Of a stretch of DNA of 64,000 bases, positions 42,762 through 51,411 are shown in pieces (position 1 is the stretch's first letter; every line of letters starts with the position of its first letter). The DNA is from JBFWVD01 sp050246915 (lineage in GTDB: Bacteria > Actinomycetota > Acidimicrobiia > Acidimicrobiales > Ilumatobacteraceae). The translations under genes and the position numbers were made by a program. The notes under the pieces are model-generated. The model saw only the letters and a program-made list of their open reading frames with translations, made no database searches and was not told where the DNA came from. Location: contig JBFWVD010000021.1 in the NCBI GenBank assembly GCA_050246915.1, positions 16,278 through 80,277 of the forward strand. Reading direction: 5' to 3'.

Positions 42762-44495
42762 TCAGGACCCGTGGCGCAACAGGCGTCCCGGCCGGGCACC
42801 AGTATCGGCCCCATTGCGTCGTGTGATCTGTCCAGCAACCATGGTGATGTCGTAACCGAACGACTTCTGCAGCAGGCGTGTGCCGCCAGCGGGGAGATCG
42901 TTCACGGCGTAGGGGCTGGAGATGTTGACGTTGGCGAAGTCGATGACGTTGGCATCGGCTCGCAGCCCGACCTGCAGTCGGCCCCGATCGCTCATGCCGT
43001 AGAGGTCGGCCGGTTGTGAGGTGAGTCGGCGGATCACCTCGTCGATGGCGATCTTGGGGCCACGGGTGCGATCGCGGGCCCAATGGCTCATCATGTACGT
43101 CGGTATCGACGCGTCGCAGATGAACGCGCAATGCGCTCCCCCGTCGTTGAGCCCCAGGACCGCGTCGGGATCGAGCAGTTGCTCGTGTAGGACGCTGTGA
43201 TCGTGCGTCGTGTAGTTGTAGAGCGGATACAACATCACCGCATCGTCGGTGGCGGTGAGCCCGTCGTAGAGAACCTCGTCCATCGAGACGCCGAGCCGTT
43301 CGGCGATGGCTCCGATGGACGACTCAGCGGGCTGCTCATAGTCCGGTATACCCGACATCAGATAGGAGTCGGGCAGAACGGTGCGGATGTACTGGATGCC
43401 CCGCCGTTCCATGTCGTCGATGGGTGCATCGGCCTCACCCAAGATCGCGGACCGCACCGACGGCTTGCGTAGTTCGGCGAGGCGCTCGACGAGTGGGAGC
43501 CGCGCGATGGCCCGATAGCTCGGTCGGGCCGAGAACAGATGACGTACCGCCCATGTGTAGATCACAGCGAACGGGCGTCCTGCCACCAGTGGCGTGACCG
43601 AAGCGCCACTGCCACGCCATTGCGCGGCCAGGTCCATCTCGTGGCGCCAACGGTCCGGCGCCGTGTGCATCTGTAGGAGGTTGAACGTGGTGGTGAGACC
43701 GGTCGTGCCGGCCAAACGGCCGATCCAGTCGAACTCCTCGGCCACGATCTCGGGCTTGTCGCTGCGAGCGAGGCCCGATGGTGCCCACTCGAACACCCGG
43801 CCGCCACCGGCAGAGACCGCCGCTCCGATAGCGAACAACTCGTCGATCGCCGCATAGGTACCCGGGACCGGCGTGCCATCGAGGGCACGATGTCCCATCG
43901 TCCGCGATGTCGTGAAGCCGTATGCCCCGGCCTCCATCGCCTCTCGGGTCAGCTTGGCCATGGCTGCGATCTCGTCGGGGCTGGCGTGCTTGTGTTCGGC
44001 AGCCGACGGACCCATGACGTAGGTGCGCAGCGGGCCATGGGGCAGTTGGGCTCCGACATCGACGGTCCACCGTCGCTCGGACAGCACATCGAGGTACTGG
44101 GGGAACGACTCCCAGCCCCAGGTGAGCCCCTCGGCCAACGCCGCGCCGGGGATGTCTTCCACCCCTTCCATGAGCTCGATCAGCTGCGCGTGGGCATCGG
44201 GAGCAACAGGTGCGAACCCGACGCCGCAGTTGCCCATCACCACGGTGGTGACGCCGTGGTTGGTGCTGGGCTCGAGCAACTCGTCCCAGGTGGTCTGACC
44301 ATCGAAATGGGTATGCACATCGACGAAGCCGGGCGTCACGATGCGCCCCGTAGCGTCGATCAGTTCTCTGGCGTCGGCCTCGATGTGAGGCTCGATCGCT
44401 GCGATCTTGCCGTCGCGAACTGCGACGTCAGCGACCCGTCCGGCGCCGCCGGACCCATCGATGACCGTTCCCCCACGAATGATGACATCGAACAT
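42762..44495 (-). CDS. D-aminoacylase-type amidohydrolase
   Basis: 577 residues from the ATG at 44495, with GAGGG just upstream; a much longer open frame runs through the neighbouring hydrolase and is a shadow. GGTVIDGSG and GFVDVHTHFDGQ (His-x-His metal ligands), VVMGNCGVGFAP (Cys of D-aminoacylases) and LNDGGAHCAFICD are clear family motifs. Such enzymes hydrolyse N-acyl-D-amino acids or related amides. The many aromatic residues leave the substrate unclear. It is divergent from the hydrolase at 44574. Confidence 0.92.
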   Translation of the reverse strand: MFDVIIRGGTVIDGSGGAGRVADVAVRDGKIAAIEPHIEADARELIDATGRIVTPGFVDVHTHFDGQTTWDELLEPSTNHGVTTVVMGNCGVGFAPVAPDAHAQLIELMEGVEDIPGAALAEGLTWGWESFPQYLDVLSERRWTVDVGAQLPHGPLRTYVMGPSAAEHKHASPDEIAAMAKLTREAMEAGAYGFTTSRTMGHRALDGTPVPGTYAAIDELFAIGAAVSAGGGRVFEWAPSGLARSDKPEIVAEEFDWIGRLAGTTGLTTTFNLLQMHTAPDRWRHEMDLAAQWRGSGASVTPLVAGRPFAVIYTWAVRHLFSARPSYRAIARLPLVERLAELRKPSVRSAILGEADAPIDDMERRGIQYIRTVLPDSYLMSGIPDYEQPAESSIGAIAERLGVSMDEVLYDGLTATDDAVMLYPLYNYTTHDHSVLHEQLLDPDAVLGLNDGGAHCAFICDASIPTYMMSHWARDRTRGPKIAIDEVIRRLTSQPADLYGMSDRGRLQVGLRADANVIDFANVNISSPYAVNDLPAGGTRLLQKSFGYDITMVAGQITRRNGADTGARPGRLLRHGS

Positions 44496-44573
44496 GCCCT
44501 CATAGTTGCACGCGATGACGACCGATGCCCATCGATCTGACTGTCGAGGGCGGGCCGGGTAGGTTCGGCAGCC

Positions 44574-45353
44574 GTGCTGCCCGAAGGCCTCCACATCGTC
44601 CAACACCACCCCCGAGCGGACCACCCGCCGGTCGTGATCGTCCACGGACAGCCCGATCGGAGCAAGAACTTCGCTCGTGTGCTGCATCTGCTCACCGATC
44701 TGCCCGTCACCGCGTACGACCGGCGGGGCTATGGCAAGTCGCTCGACGCCACACCGACCGCATTGGGCTTCAGCGATCACGCCGACGACCTCATCGCGAT
44801 CATGGGCGGAACGCCATCGATCGTCGTGGGACAGAGCGCCGGCGGAACCATCGCCATGATGGCGGCGACGCGGGCCCCTGAGCTGTTCTTGGCGCTCGGT
44901 GTATGGGAGCCGCCGCTGACGGCGTGGGACTGGTGGGCGCAGGGCGAGGCGTGGGACCGAACGGCTGAGCACGCCATGTTCTGTGACGCCGAGCTGCTCG
45001 GCGAGACCTTCAACCGTCTCATCCTGGGCGATGAGCGATGGGAGTCGCTCCCCGAGCGCACACGCGATCTTCTGCGCGCTGAAGGCCGTCAGTTCCGGGC
45101 CGACATGACGTGTCAGCTGGTGAAGCTGTTCGATCTCGACGATCTCACCGTTCCGTTCCTCGTCGGCTACGGCGACCAGACACCACCATTCGGCCAGATC
45201 GCCACGTCGCGCCTTGCCGAGCGCATGGGCGCCGAGGTGTTCGTGGGTGAGGGAGCGGATCACTTCGCCCACACCGGCAGCCCAGCGGTGTGGGCCGAGT
45301 TGGTGCGGCGGACGGTGGCCCTCGCCGAACGCAACGTGAGTCGCCACGCCTGA
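44574..45353 (+). CDS. Alpha/beta-hydrolase
   Basis: 259 residues from GTG 44574. VVIVHGQPDRSKNFA provides the oxyanion hole, YDRRGYGKSLD follows, GQSAGGTIAMM is the nucleophile elbow (Ser), and EGADHFAHTG carries the His. It is a soluble esterase or hydrolase with a small cap (~120-190). Substrate is unknown. It is convergent with the isochorismatase-like gene. Confidence 0.9.
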   Translation: MLPEGLHIVQHHPRADHPPVVIVHGQPDRSKNFARVLHLLTDLPVTAYDRRGYGKSLDATPTALGFSDHADDLIAIMGGTPSIVVGQSAGGTIAMMAATRAPELFLALGVWEPPLTAWDWWAQGEAWDRTAEHAMFCDAELLGETFNRLILGDERWESLPERTRDLLRAEGRQFRADMTCQLVKLFDLDDLTVPFLVGYGDQTPPFGQIATSRLAERMGAEVFVGEGADHFAHTGSPAVWAELVRRTVALAERNVSRHA

Positions 45354-45377
45354 GCGAGGGCGCTCCTGAGGCGCTCA
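45351..45377. terminator. Inverted repeat at convergent stops
   Basis: TGAGCG (45351-45356) and CGCTCA (45372-45377) are inverted copies that contain the stop codons of both converging genes. A short stem that may end transcription in both directions. Confidence 0.3.
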
Positions 45378-45989
45378 GCCGTTCCAGATGTCGATGATCT
45401 GCTGCGACGGCACCACGAACGCCACGTTGCGGATCGTGTACTTGAGCGCCCAGTCGGCGTATTCGGCCGGGTCGCTGGCGACGCAGTCACTCGGGACCAT
45501 GACGGTGTAGCCCAGGTTCATCGCCTCGATCGTGGTGCCCAGCACGGCGATGTTCAGCGACACGCCCGTGACGATCACCGTCGTCACGCCGGTGTTGCGC
45601 AGGTATTGATCGAGGCCGGTGGCGAAGAAGCCGGTGAGGCCCTGCTCCCGCGGGAACACCACATCCTCGGGTCGAGGCGCGATCTTGGGCATGACCGGAC
45701 CGTGGCCACCGGACCCATCGCGGCCTTCGGGCATGCGCAGATGCACCAGGGTGTTGCGGGCGAAGCCGAACCCGTCGGGACGGCGCTCGTCGGTTGCGTA
45801 GTAGATGCGAACACCCTTGGCCCGACCGGCCTCGAACAGTCCGGCCAGGTTGTCGATGAGCCCCTTGTCGGCGGCCGACTTGGCCAGCCCGGGAAGGATC
45901 GAGTTCTCGCCGAGCAACCCGACCTGGCACTCCATGTTGACGATGGCGCATTTGGCCGGATCGAGATGTGGGCGAATGTCAAGCGGCAT
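45375..45989 (-). CDS. Isochorismatase-like protein lacking the catalytic Cys
   Basis: 204 residues from the ATG at 45989. The fold follows cysteine hydrolases: CAIVNMECQVGLLG, then VVFPREQGLTGFF and VTGVSLNIAVLGTTIEAMNL. The position of the nucleophilic Cys (before Val in VTG-x6-C-V) is Ala148. The usual N-terminal Asp reads Asn18/Glu20 and the Lys of the middle strand reads Pro/Arg. All three triad residues are changed, so it is probably not a classical hydrolase; a non-catalytic or different activity is inferred. Confidence 0.85.
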   Translation of the reverse strand: MPLDIRPHLDPAKCAIVNMECQVGLLGENSILPGLAKSAADKGLIDNLAGLFEAGRAKGVRIYYATDERRPDGFGFARNTLVHLRMPEGRDGSGGHGPVMPKIAPRPEDVVFPREQGLTGFFATGLDQYLRNTGVTTVIVTGVSLNIAVLGTTIEAMNLGYTVMVPSDCVASDPAEYADWALKYTIRNVAFVVPSQQIIDIWNG

Positions 45990-46150
45990 TGCGATGCTCC
46001 CCGGTTCGGTGTTTCGGTGTCCCCCGTGGACCCCACCGGGACGCACCATAGCGATGAGCCGTCGCGTCGACCGTGTCCGTTGGCCCGGATCGACTCGAGC
46101 GCCTACGGTCGAGCTGATCAGAACGCGACCGCCACGCGAGAGGACCTGAC

Positions 46151-46993
46151 ATGAAGTACTGGTTGAACATCGGATTCCTCGAGGTCGAGCAGTTGGCGCC
46201 CATGGCCATCGCCGCAGAACGGATCGGCTTCACCGGCGTCACCCTCCCCGACCATCTGTTCTTCCCCGAGCAGATCGCGTCGTCGTATCCCTATTCCGAC
46301 GACGGCAGCGTCACCTGGTCCGCTGATAGCCCGTGGCCCGATTGTTGGGTCACCATCGGAGCGCTCTCACAGGTCACGACGACGCTGCAGTTCTCCACCG
46401 GCGTGTTCATCGCACCGCTGCGCGATCCGTTCAACCTCGCCAAAGCGGTCGGCACCGCGTCGCTGCTCTCCGGCGGCCGGGTGAGCTGCGGCTTCGGGAC
46501 CGGATGGCTCAAAGAGGAGTTCGATGTCCTCGGCGTGGACTTCGGCAGCCGCGGCAAGCGCTTCGACGAGTTGCTCGCAGTGTTGCGACTCCTGTGGAGC
46601 GGCGAGATGGTCGAGTTCCACGGCGAGCACTTCGCCTTCGACAAGATCCAGATGTGCCCACCGGCTGGCGATGTGCCCATCCTCATCGGAGGGAACACCG
46701 GCCCGGCGCGTAAACGCGCGGCCCGCAACGACGGTTGGATCGGCTCCCACAAGAGCGTCGAGGAGACCACGCGACTCGTCGGGCTCCTCAACGAAGAGCG
46801 TGCCGCAGCGGGCCGACTCGACGTGCCGTTCGAGATCGGTGTGACAGGCGGGTTCAAGGCGGCGCGCGATGCCGAGCAGTTGGCCGCGGTCGGCGTAGAG
46901 GCCATCACCGTGTCTGCCCGTGCACTGACTCCCTCGAGCGATCTCGGCGATCGCATCGCCGCGCTCGAGCAGTTGTCGGCCCGCTTCATCTGA
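46151..46993 (+). CDS. Luciferase-like (F420/FMN) oxidoreductase
   Basis: 280 residues from the ATG at 46151. AERIGFTGVTLPDHLFFPE, STGVFIAPLRDPFNLAKA, CGFGTGWLKEEFDVLGVD and VPILIGGNTGPA are LLM-barrel motifs. It is related in pattern to the proteins at 14488 and 28870 but clearly distinct. It is followed 85 bp later by an amidohydrolase and may share its promoter. Confidence 0.88.
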   Translation: MKYWLNIGFLEVEQLAPMAIAAERIGFTGVTLPDHLFFPEQIASSYPYSDDGSVTWSADSPWPDCWVTIGALSQVTTTLQFSTGVFIAPLRDPFNLAKAVGTASLLSGGRVSCGFGTGWLKEEFDVLGVDFGSRGKRFDELLAVLRLLWSGEMVEFHGEHFAFDKIQMCPPAGDVPILIGGNTGPARKRAARNDGWIGSHKSVEETTRLVGLLNEERAAAGRLDVPFEIGVTGGFKAARDAEQLAAVGVEAITVSARALTPSSDLGDRIAALEQLSARFI

Positions 46994-47078
46994 ACGCTGT
47001 TGACCTCGCCCCTGGATCGGGAGATGATCCAGGCATCGACTCGAGCTGGGCCCGATTCGCGACGGTGGGGAGAACGAC

Positions 47079-48500
47079 ATGGCACACGCGAACGACGCGG
47101 CCCGACTGCGGGTGATCTCGGCTGACGGGCATTGGGGTGGGCCACCTCGCCTGTATCGCGACTACATCGATCCGCAGTACCGGACTGAGCTCGATGCGCT
47201 CACCGCCGAGGACGACGCGTGGCGCGAAAGCTCGCTCACCCAGCGCCGATTCGCGCCCGAGACGCTCGAGCTGATCGATGGCGACCGCCGCATCCGCGAC
47301 GGTGGAGAGTGGGGCGCGTGGCAGTTGGGTCCGCGCCTGGCTGAGCTCGACCGCGAAGGCGTCGCCGGCGAGATCTTGCTGCCCGGTCATCAAGAGACGG
47401 TCCTGCCGTTCTTCAGTCATGTGAACAGGATGCACGCCCCCGAGCTGCGCACCGCCGGCGCCCGCGCATACCACCGTCAGCTGGCTGACGTGATGTCAGA
47501 GGCCGATGGCCGCCTGTTCGGCATCGCCGAGCCAGGCCCGTGCCTCGACATGGACGAGACGGTCGGTGAGCTGAAATGGGTTGCAGAACACGGGTTCGTC
47601 GGAGTGTTCGCGCCCGGCAACATCGCCGACGCCGCGCTGCCGCCGCTTCATGATCGCTACTACGAGCCGTTCTGGGCCACGTGTCACGAGGCTGGCCTCG
47701 CGATCAACGTGCACGCCGGGTACGGATTCCCCCAAGGTGGCTTCCACGAGCGATTGCCCATGATGGCGGCCATGGTGCAGCAGATGGGTACCGACGAAGC
47801 GCTCGCTCAATCGACGTTGTCGACCGGTGACATCTCCTCACTCCGGATCGATCAGTTCCCTGCGGATCACCCGTTCCGCATGGCTCTCACCGAACCGCGT
47901 CGGCTGTTGTGGCAGTTGATGCTCGGCGGTGTGTTCGACCGGTACCCCGATCTCCGGCTGGTGTTCACCGAGATCCGCGCCGACTGGGCTCCCGACACCA
48001 TCGAGTTCCTCGATCGACACCTGGCCACCGCTGGCGCCCGACTGGCCAAGACCCCGGCCGAGTACTTCGATGCCAACGTGTACATCGCCCCGTCATCGAC
48101 TCGGCGTCACGAGGTCGCCCTCCGTCATCGCATCGGGGTCGATCGACTGATGTTCGGTACCGACTATCCCCATCCCGAAGGCACGTGGCCGAACACCAAG
48201 GAATGGATCCGTGACGCTTTCGCTGACGTGCCCGAGGACGAACTTCGAAAGATCCTCGGCGACAACGCTGTTGCCTGCTATCGACTGCCCGAAGCACCAC
48301 TGACGGCGGTGGCCGATCGCATCGGGCCTTCAAGCGCGGAACTGTTCGACCGGCCCGCGATCGATCCCAAGGTCCTGGCGCAGTTCCACGCACGATCCGG
48401 ATACGGGCGTCCTGCCGAACAGCTCGATCACGAAACGTTGCAGTCGATGGTCGACGCCGATCTCGCCGAATTCAACGCGAGCGCTTGCGGTCTTCCTTGA
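47079..48500 (+). CDS. Amidohydrolase-2-type metal-dependent hydrolase
   Basis: 473 residues. VISADGHWGGPPRLYRDYID is the N-terminal motif of the amidohydrolase_2 group (Asp-x-His instead of His-x-His). AINVHAGYGFPQGG, RLVFTEIRADWAPDTI and FGTDYPHPEGTWPNT carry further metal or catalytic positions. This family includes decarboxylases such as gamma-resorcylate and aminocarboxymuconate decarboxylases, and hydrolases. The 3' end overlaps the TetR gene by 29 bp on the opposite strand. Confidence 0.9.
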   Translation: MAHANDAARLRVISADGHWGGPPRLYRDYIDPQYRTELDALTAEDDAWRESSLTQRRFAPETLELIDGDRRIRDGGEWGAWQLGPRLAELDREGVAGEILLPGHQETVLPFFSHVNRMHAPELRTAGARAYHRQLADVMSEADGRLFGIAEPGPCLDMDETVGELKWVAEHGFVGVFAPGNIADAALPPLHDRYYEPFWATCHEAGLAINVHAGYGFPQGGFHERLPMMAAMVQQMGTDEALAQSTLSTGDISSLRIDQFPADHPFRMALTEPRRLLWQLMLGGVFDRYPDLRLVFTEIRADWAPDTIEFLDRHLATAGARLAKTPAEYFDANVYIAPSSTRRHEVALRHRIGVDRLMFGTDYPHPEGTWPNTKEWIRDAFADVPEDELRKILGDNAVACYRLPEAPLTAVADRIGPSSAELFDRPAIDPKVLAQFHARSGYGRPAEQLDHETLQSMVDADLAEFNASACGLP

Positions 48501-49128
48501 GTTCGATGGCGACGCCCTTGAGGAGCACGTCCAGACCGTCGTTGAAGCGAGCGCGCAGGGCTCGTTGCGACACGCCCTTGACGCGAGTGGTCATGAGGCC
48601 GCTCACCATCGTGCCGGCGATGTAGAAGAACAGAGCGCTCATCACTGTCTCGGCCCCGGCCTTGCTGAACCCCGCCTCGTCGAGGTAGCGGTGCATCGCG
48701 ATGTCGGTGGTGCGCGGCGCGGTCTCCTGGCTGCTCATGATGAACGCAGCCAGACCCTCGTATTGCCCGACCACGGACACGTAGTTCAGGAGTAGTTCCT
48801 TGACCTTCGACAACCAGTGTCCGGACTCGTCGGGCAGCGCAACCTGCTCCTGGACGCGGCCCGCCACGAGCGACAACAGCGCGTGACGGTTTGCGACGTG
48901 GTGATACGTGGCTCCGAGCGCCACGCCCAGATCGTCGGACAGTCGGCGCATGGTGAGACCCTTGACCCCGACCTCTTTGATGATGGCGGTCGCCGCGTCG
49001 ACGATCGCCTCCTCGCTCAACGCGTCGCCCGCCGGTTCGACCTGGGCGATACGACCACGACTGGCCGCCGAGGGCTTGCGTGTAGCGGGTGAACGTTTGG
49101 TGGAACGCGTCGTGCTCTTGGGGGGCAT
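48472..49128 (-). CDS. TetR-family transcriptional regulator
   Basis: 218 residues. A basic low-complexity N-terminus (~30) leads to the helix-turn-helix VKGLTMRRLSDDLGVALGAT with YHHVANRHALLSLVAG. The remainder is a helical ligand-binding domain. It is the only regulator in the window. Two candidate operators lie upstream (49161-49174 and 49231-49247), and a third lies ahead of the esterase operon. It probably represses itself and that operon, and is released by an aromatic or CoA ligand (inference). Confidence 0.92.
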   Translation of the reverse strand: MPPKSTTRSTKRSPATRKPSAASRGRIAQVEPAGDALSEEAIVDAATAIIKEVGVKGLTMRRLSDDLGVALGATYHHVANRHALLSLVAGRVQEQVALPDESGHWLSKVKELLLNYVSVVGQYEGLAAFIMSSQETAPRTTDIAMHRYLDEAGFSKAGAETVMSALFFYIAGTMVSGLMTTRVKGVSQRALRARFNDGLDVLLKGVAIELKEDRKRSR

Positions 49129-49160
49129 GGAGCGGGACTGTAGCGAACGGATGACACGCC

Positions 49161-49174
49161 GAACATCGTTGAAG
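49161..49174. promoter_or_regulatory. Weak operator copy upstream of tetR
   Basis: GAACATCGTTGAAG matches the core of the stronger operator (GAACAGTGTTGAAC) at 11 of 14 bases and lies 33 bp from the tetR start codon. A secondary TetR site is plausible. Confidence 0.35.
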
Positions 49175-49230
49175 GGGGCGATGAGAAGGAACCGGCGTTG
49201 TGCGCCCTGTCATCTCTCGACGTTCAGCTG

Positions 49231-49247
49231 TGTGAACAGTGTTGAAC
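49231..49247. promoter_or_regulatory. Candidate TetR operator upstream of tetR
   Basis: TGTGAACAGTGTTGAAC is an imperfect palindrome (GTTCAACA half-sites around the centre). Its reverse complement occurs at 53594-53610 with one central base changed. It sits 103 bp upstream of the tetR start, in the 189-bp gap after the esterase-2 stop. Confidence 0.65.
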
Positions 49248-49317
49248 ATCCTGCCCAACCACTCTGATGCGGTGGTCACACGATATTGATCCTGCATATC
49301 GAGCAGGCGAGCGTTGC

Positions 49318-51411
49318 TCAGGTCACGACGACCCGCGCTGACGCCAGGTTCGGCACTCGACGGTGGGACGTCGCTGTGTCGCCGTCGCGATGTGAGTGGA
49401 CCAACGCCGTTACGAAATACGTGCCAGGTGTATCGAAGCGATGGGTCATCGTGGCGCGCACGGCATGCTCGGTCCCATCGATGCCGCTTTGCCTGATGGC
49501 ATATGAACCGGAGCCGTCCACATCCCACGCGATTGACACGATGAATCCGGCGCCGGGCGGCACTTCGGTGTCCACCTGGAAGGTCACCTCATCCCCTGCG
49601 GCGACTTCGGTCCTGGACGAGCCGTTTGCTGTGACCGATACCACAGGCTGGATACCGCCACGTTCGGCAGCAGAGGCAGGCAGCGTCACGCGTCCGTCGG
49701 CGTAGGTGAACGCGCTTCCCTGGGGTTCGATGCCTCGTTCGACCCACGCCGCTACGTCGAGCAGGCACTGCTCGATCACCGGCCGATAGTCGATGAGCCA
49801 CGTGTTGGTGGCCCGTCCCGGTTGGGGTGGGACGAAGTCCGACGGCACGTGCTCGGCATTCTCCGTCCAACGCAGACAGAAGTTGCGAGCGAGGCCTTCG
49901 GGACCCTGCACCCGCTCCACAGCGTTGCGATAGGCGATGCCTTGCGGTGGCCACAGGGACGCGTCGTGGGTGTGATGGATCCACATGAGCTTGCCCTCGT
50001 ACAGGCCGGTGTACCGCACACCCATGAACGGCGACATCGTCGGGAGGTGGTGCTGCTCGTAGATGTCGTTGCCGTCGAGTCGTAGGAATTGCCACTCGTC
50101 GAACTCGACGACGTGGTGGCGGTAGTAGTAGCAGTAGGCGAGGAAGGGCCGGTTGTCGAGGTCGACCTCATCGCCGGGAACGACATCGGTGAAGCGCAGG
50201 TTCGAGTTCTCGAAACGACCGTCGCACAGCAGGATGTCGCCACAGTGGTACATCGTGTACAGCTGCCGCCCCGACGCAGGGCCGCTGGCGATTTTGACAC
50301 CCATGCCCAGTCGATAGCCCTCGAAGTCGTCAACCCGAATTGCGATGGGCACGTCCATGCCGCGCATGCCGCCGAGCATGATGGCGCTCATACGCATCTT
50401 GGCGTACTGCGGTGTGTTGAACTCCGGCTCGTCCTGGAACTGACGCGGTGTGATGGTGCGCACCACCGTGGCCCGCTGTTGCACCAGGTCGCCGCGCACG
50501 TACTGGGGGAAGTCGTGCCCGACGAAGCCGGGCTCGGTCCAGAACGACTCGAAGTACTCGGGATCCTCCTCGAGCAACCGATCGGCCATCGAGCACCAGA
50601 GCCAGATGACGCCGGAGGGTTGACCGATGACCCACTCATCACCACGGGGGAAGCCCAGGCGGTAGAGGTTGGCCAGCTCCTCGCGCTCATGAGTGGACAG
50701 TCCCGCGAAGGGGTTGCCGCTGCCACCCGGTGACATGGCATCGACGAGATCCATGAGGCGCGGGCCGAGCAGCCGCTGCACGTTGAACATGGCCGAGAAG
50801 TTGCTTCCGCCACCGCGCAGGAGGCTGAAGTCACCGGGCTCGCCCACCTGCGCGTCGCCCATGAACGGCATGGCTGCGTCCCACACGCCGGGCGCATACT
50901 GCAGGCACAACGGAGAGCGGCGCGCTCCGCCGCTGCCGCCCCACACGTAGCTGTAGCGCGGCGGAGCGCCGTACATCTGAGCGGCGATGTGCTTCGAGAA
51001 GCGGCCCGACTCCGCTGCGGCGCGAAAGCCGTAGATGGTCGGATCCTCGCCGGCCTTCGGGTCGAGCACATCACCGATGTGCCCCATGTTCGACTCGACC
51101 ATGTAGCCGCCGATGCGCACGATCATGTCGAGCCCACCGAGCATCGCGCCGTGTGATGTGGCGAATGCGTCCTCGTGTCCGGCGTTCGCGCCTTCGAGCG
51201 GTTGGTACATGCGATCCGCGTACTGCTCGGCTGGAGGGAACGAGTAGGCGAAGCGCGTGGTCGTACCGGCGAAGCCGCCATGGACGTAGCGGTGAGGGAC
51301 CGGTGTGGTGCGCCATTCATCGACGTCGACATACGGCTGACCGAAGAAGTCATCGGTCGGTGTGTAGGTGGACACCTCCAGGGTGTCGGGACCGAGGGGG
51401 AAGGACGTCAT
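49318..51411 (-). CDS. Alpha/beta-hydrolase-like protein with C-terminal PKD domain, paralogue 2
   Basis: 697 residues from the ATG at 51411, overlapping the upstream paralogue's stop (ATGA). A nucleophile elbow WGGSGGARRSP places Ser at ~160, followed by a lid-like central part. IHHTHDASLWPPQG (~500) is strictly shared with its paralogue. The last ~100 residues (from about VSVTANGSSRTE) form a PKD-like beta-sandwich with SIAWDVDGSGSYA and FDTPGTYFVTALVHSH. No signal peptide is visible, which is odd for a PKD protein. An esterase of tannase/feruloyl-esterase style is the best guess. Confidence 0.68.
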   Translation of the reverse strand: MTSFPLGPDTLEVSTYTPTDDFFGQPYVDVDEWRTTPVPHRYVHGGFAGTTTRFAYSFPPAEQYADRMYQPLEGANAGHEDAFATSHGAMLGGLDMIVRIGGYMVESNMGHIGDVLDPKAGEDPTIYGFRAAAESGRFSKHIAAQMYGAPPRYSYVWGGSGGARRSPLCLQYAPGVWDAAMPFMGDAQVGEPGDFSLLRGGGSNFSAMFNVQRLLGPRLMDLVDAMSPGGSGNPFAGLSTHEREELANLYRLGFPRGDEWVIGQPSGVIWLWCSMADRLLEEDPEYFESFWTEPGFVGHDFPQYVRGDLVQQRATVVRTITPRQFQDEPEFNTPQYAKMRMSAIMLGGMRGMDVPIAIRVDDFEGYRLGMGVKIASGPASGRQLYTMYHCGDILLCDGRFENSNLRFTDVVPGDEVDLDNRPFLAYCYYYRHHVVEFDEWQFLRLDGNDIYEQHHLPTMSPFMGVRYTGLYEGKLMWIHHTHDASLWPPQGIAYRNAVERVQGPEGLARNFCLRWTENAEHVPSDFVPPQPGRATNTWLIDYRPVIEQCLLDVAAWVERGIEPQGSAFTYADGRVTLPASAAERGGIQPVVSVTANGSSRTEVAAGDEVTFQVDTEVPPGAGFIVSIAWDVDGSGSYAIRQSGIDGTEHAVRATMTHRFDTPGTYFVTALVHSHRDGDTATSHRRVPNLASARVVVT

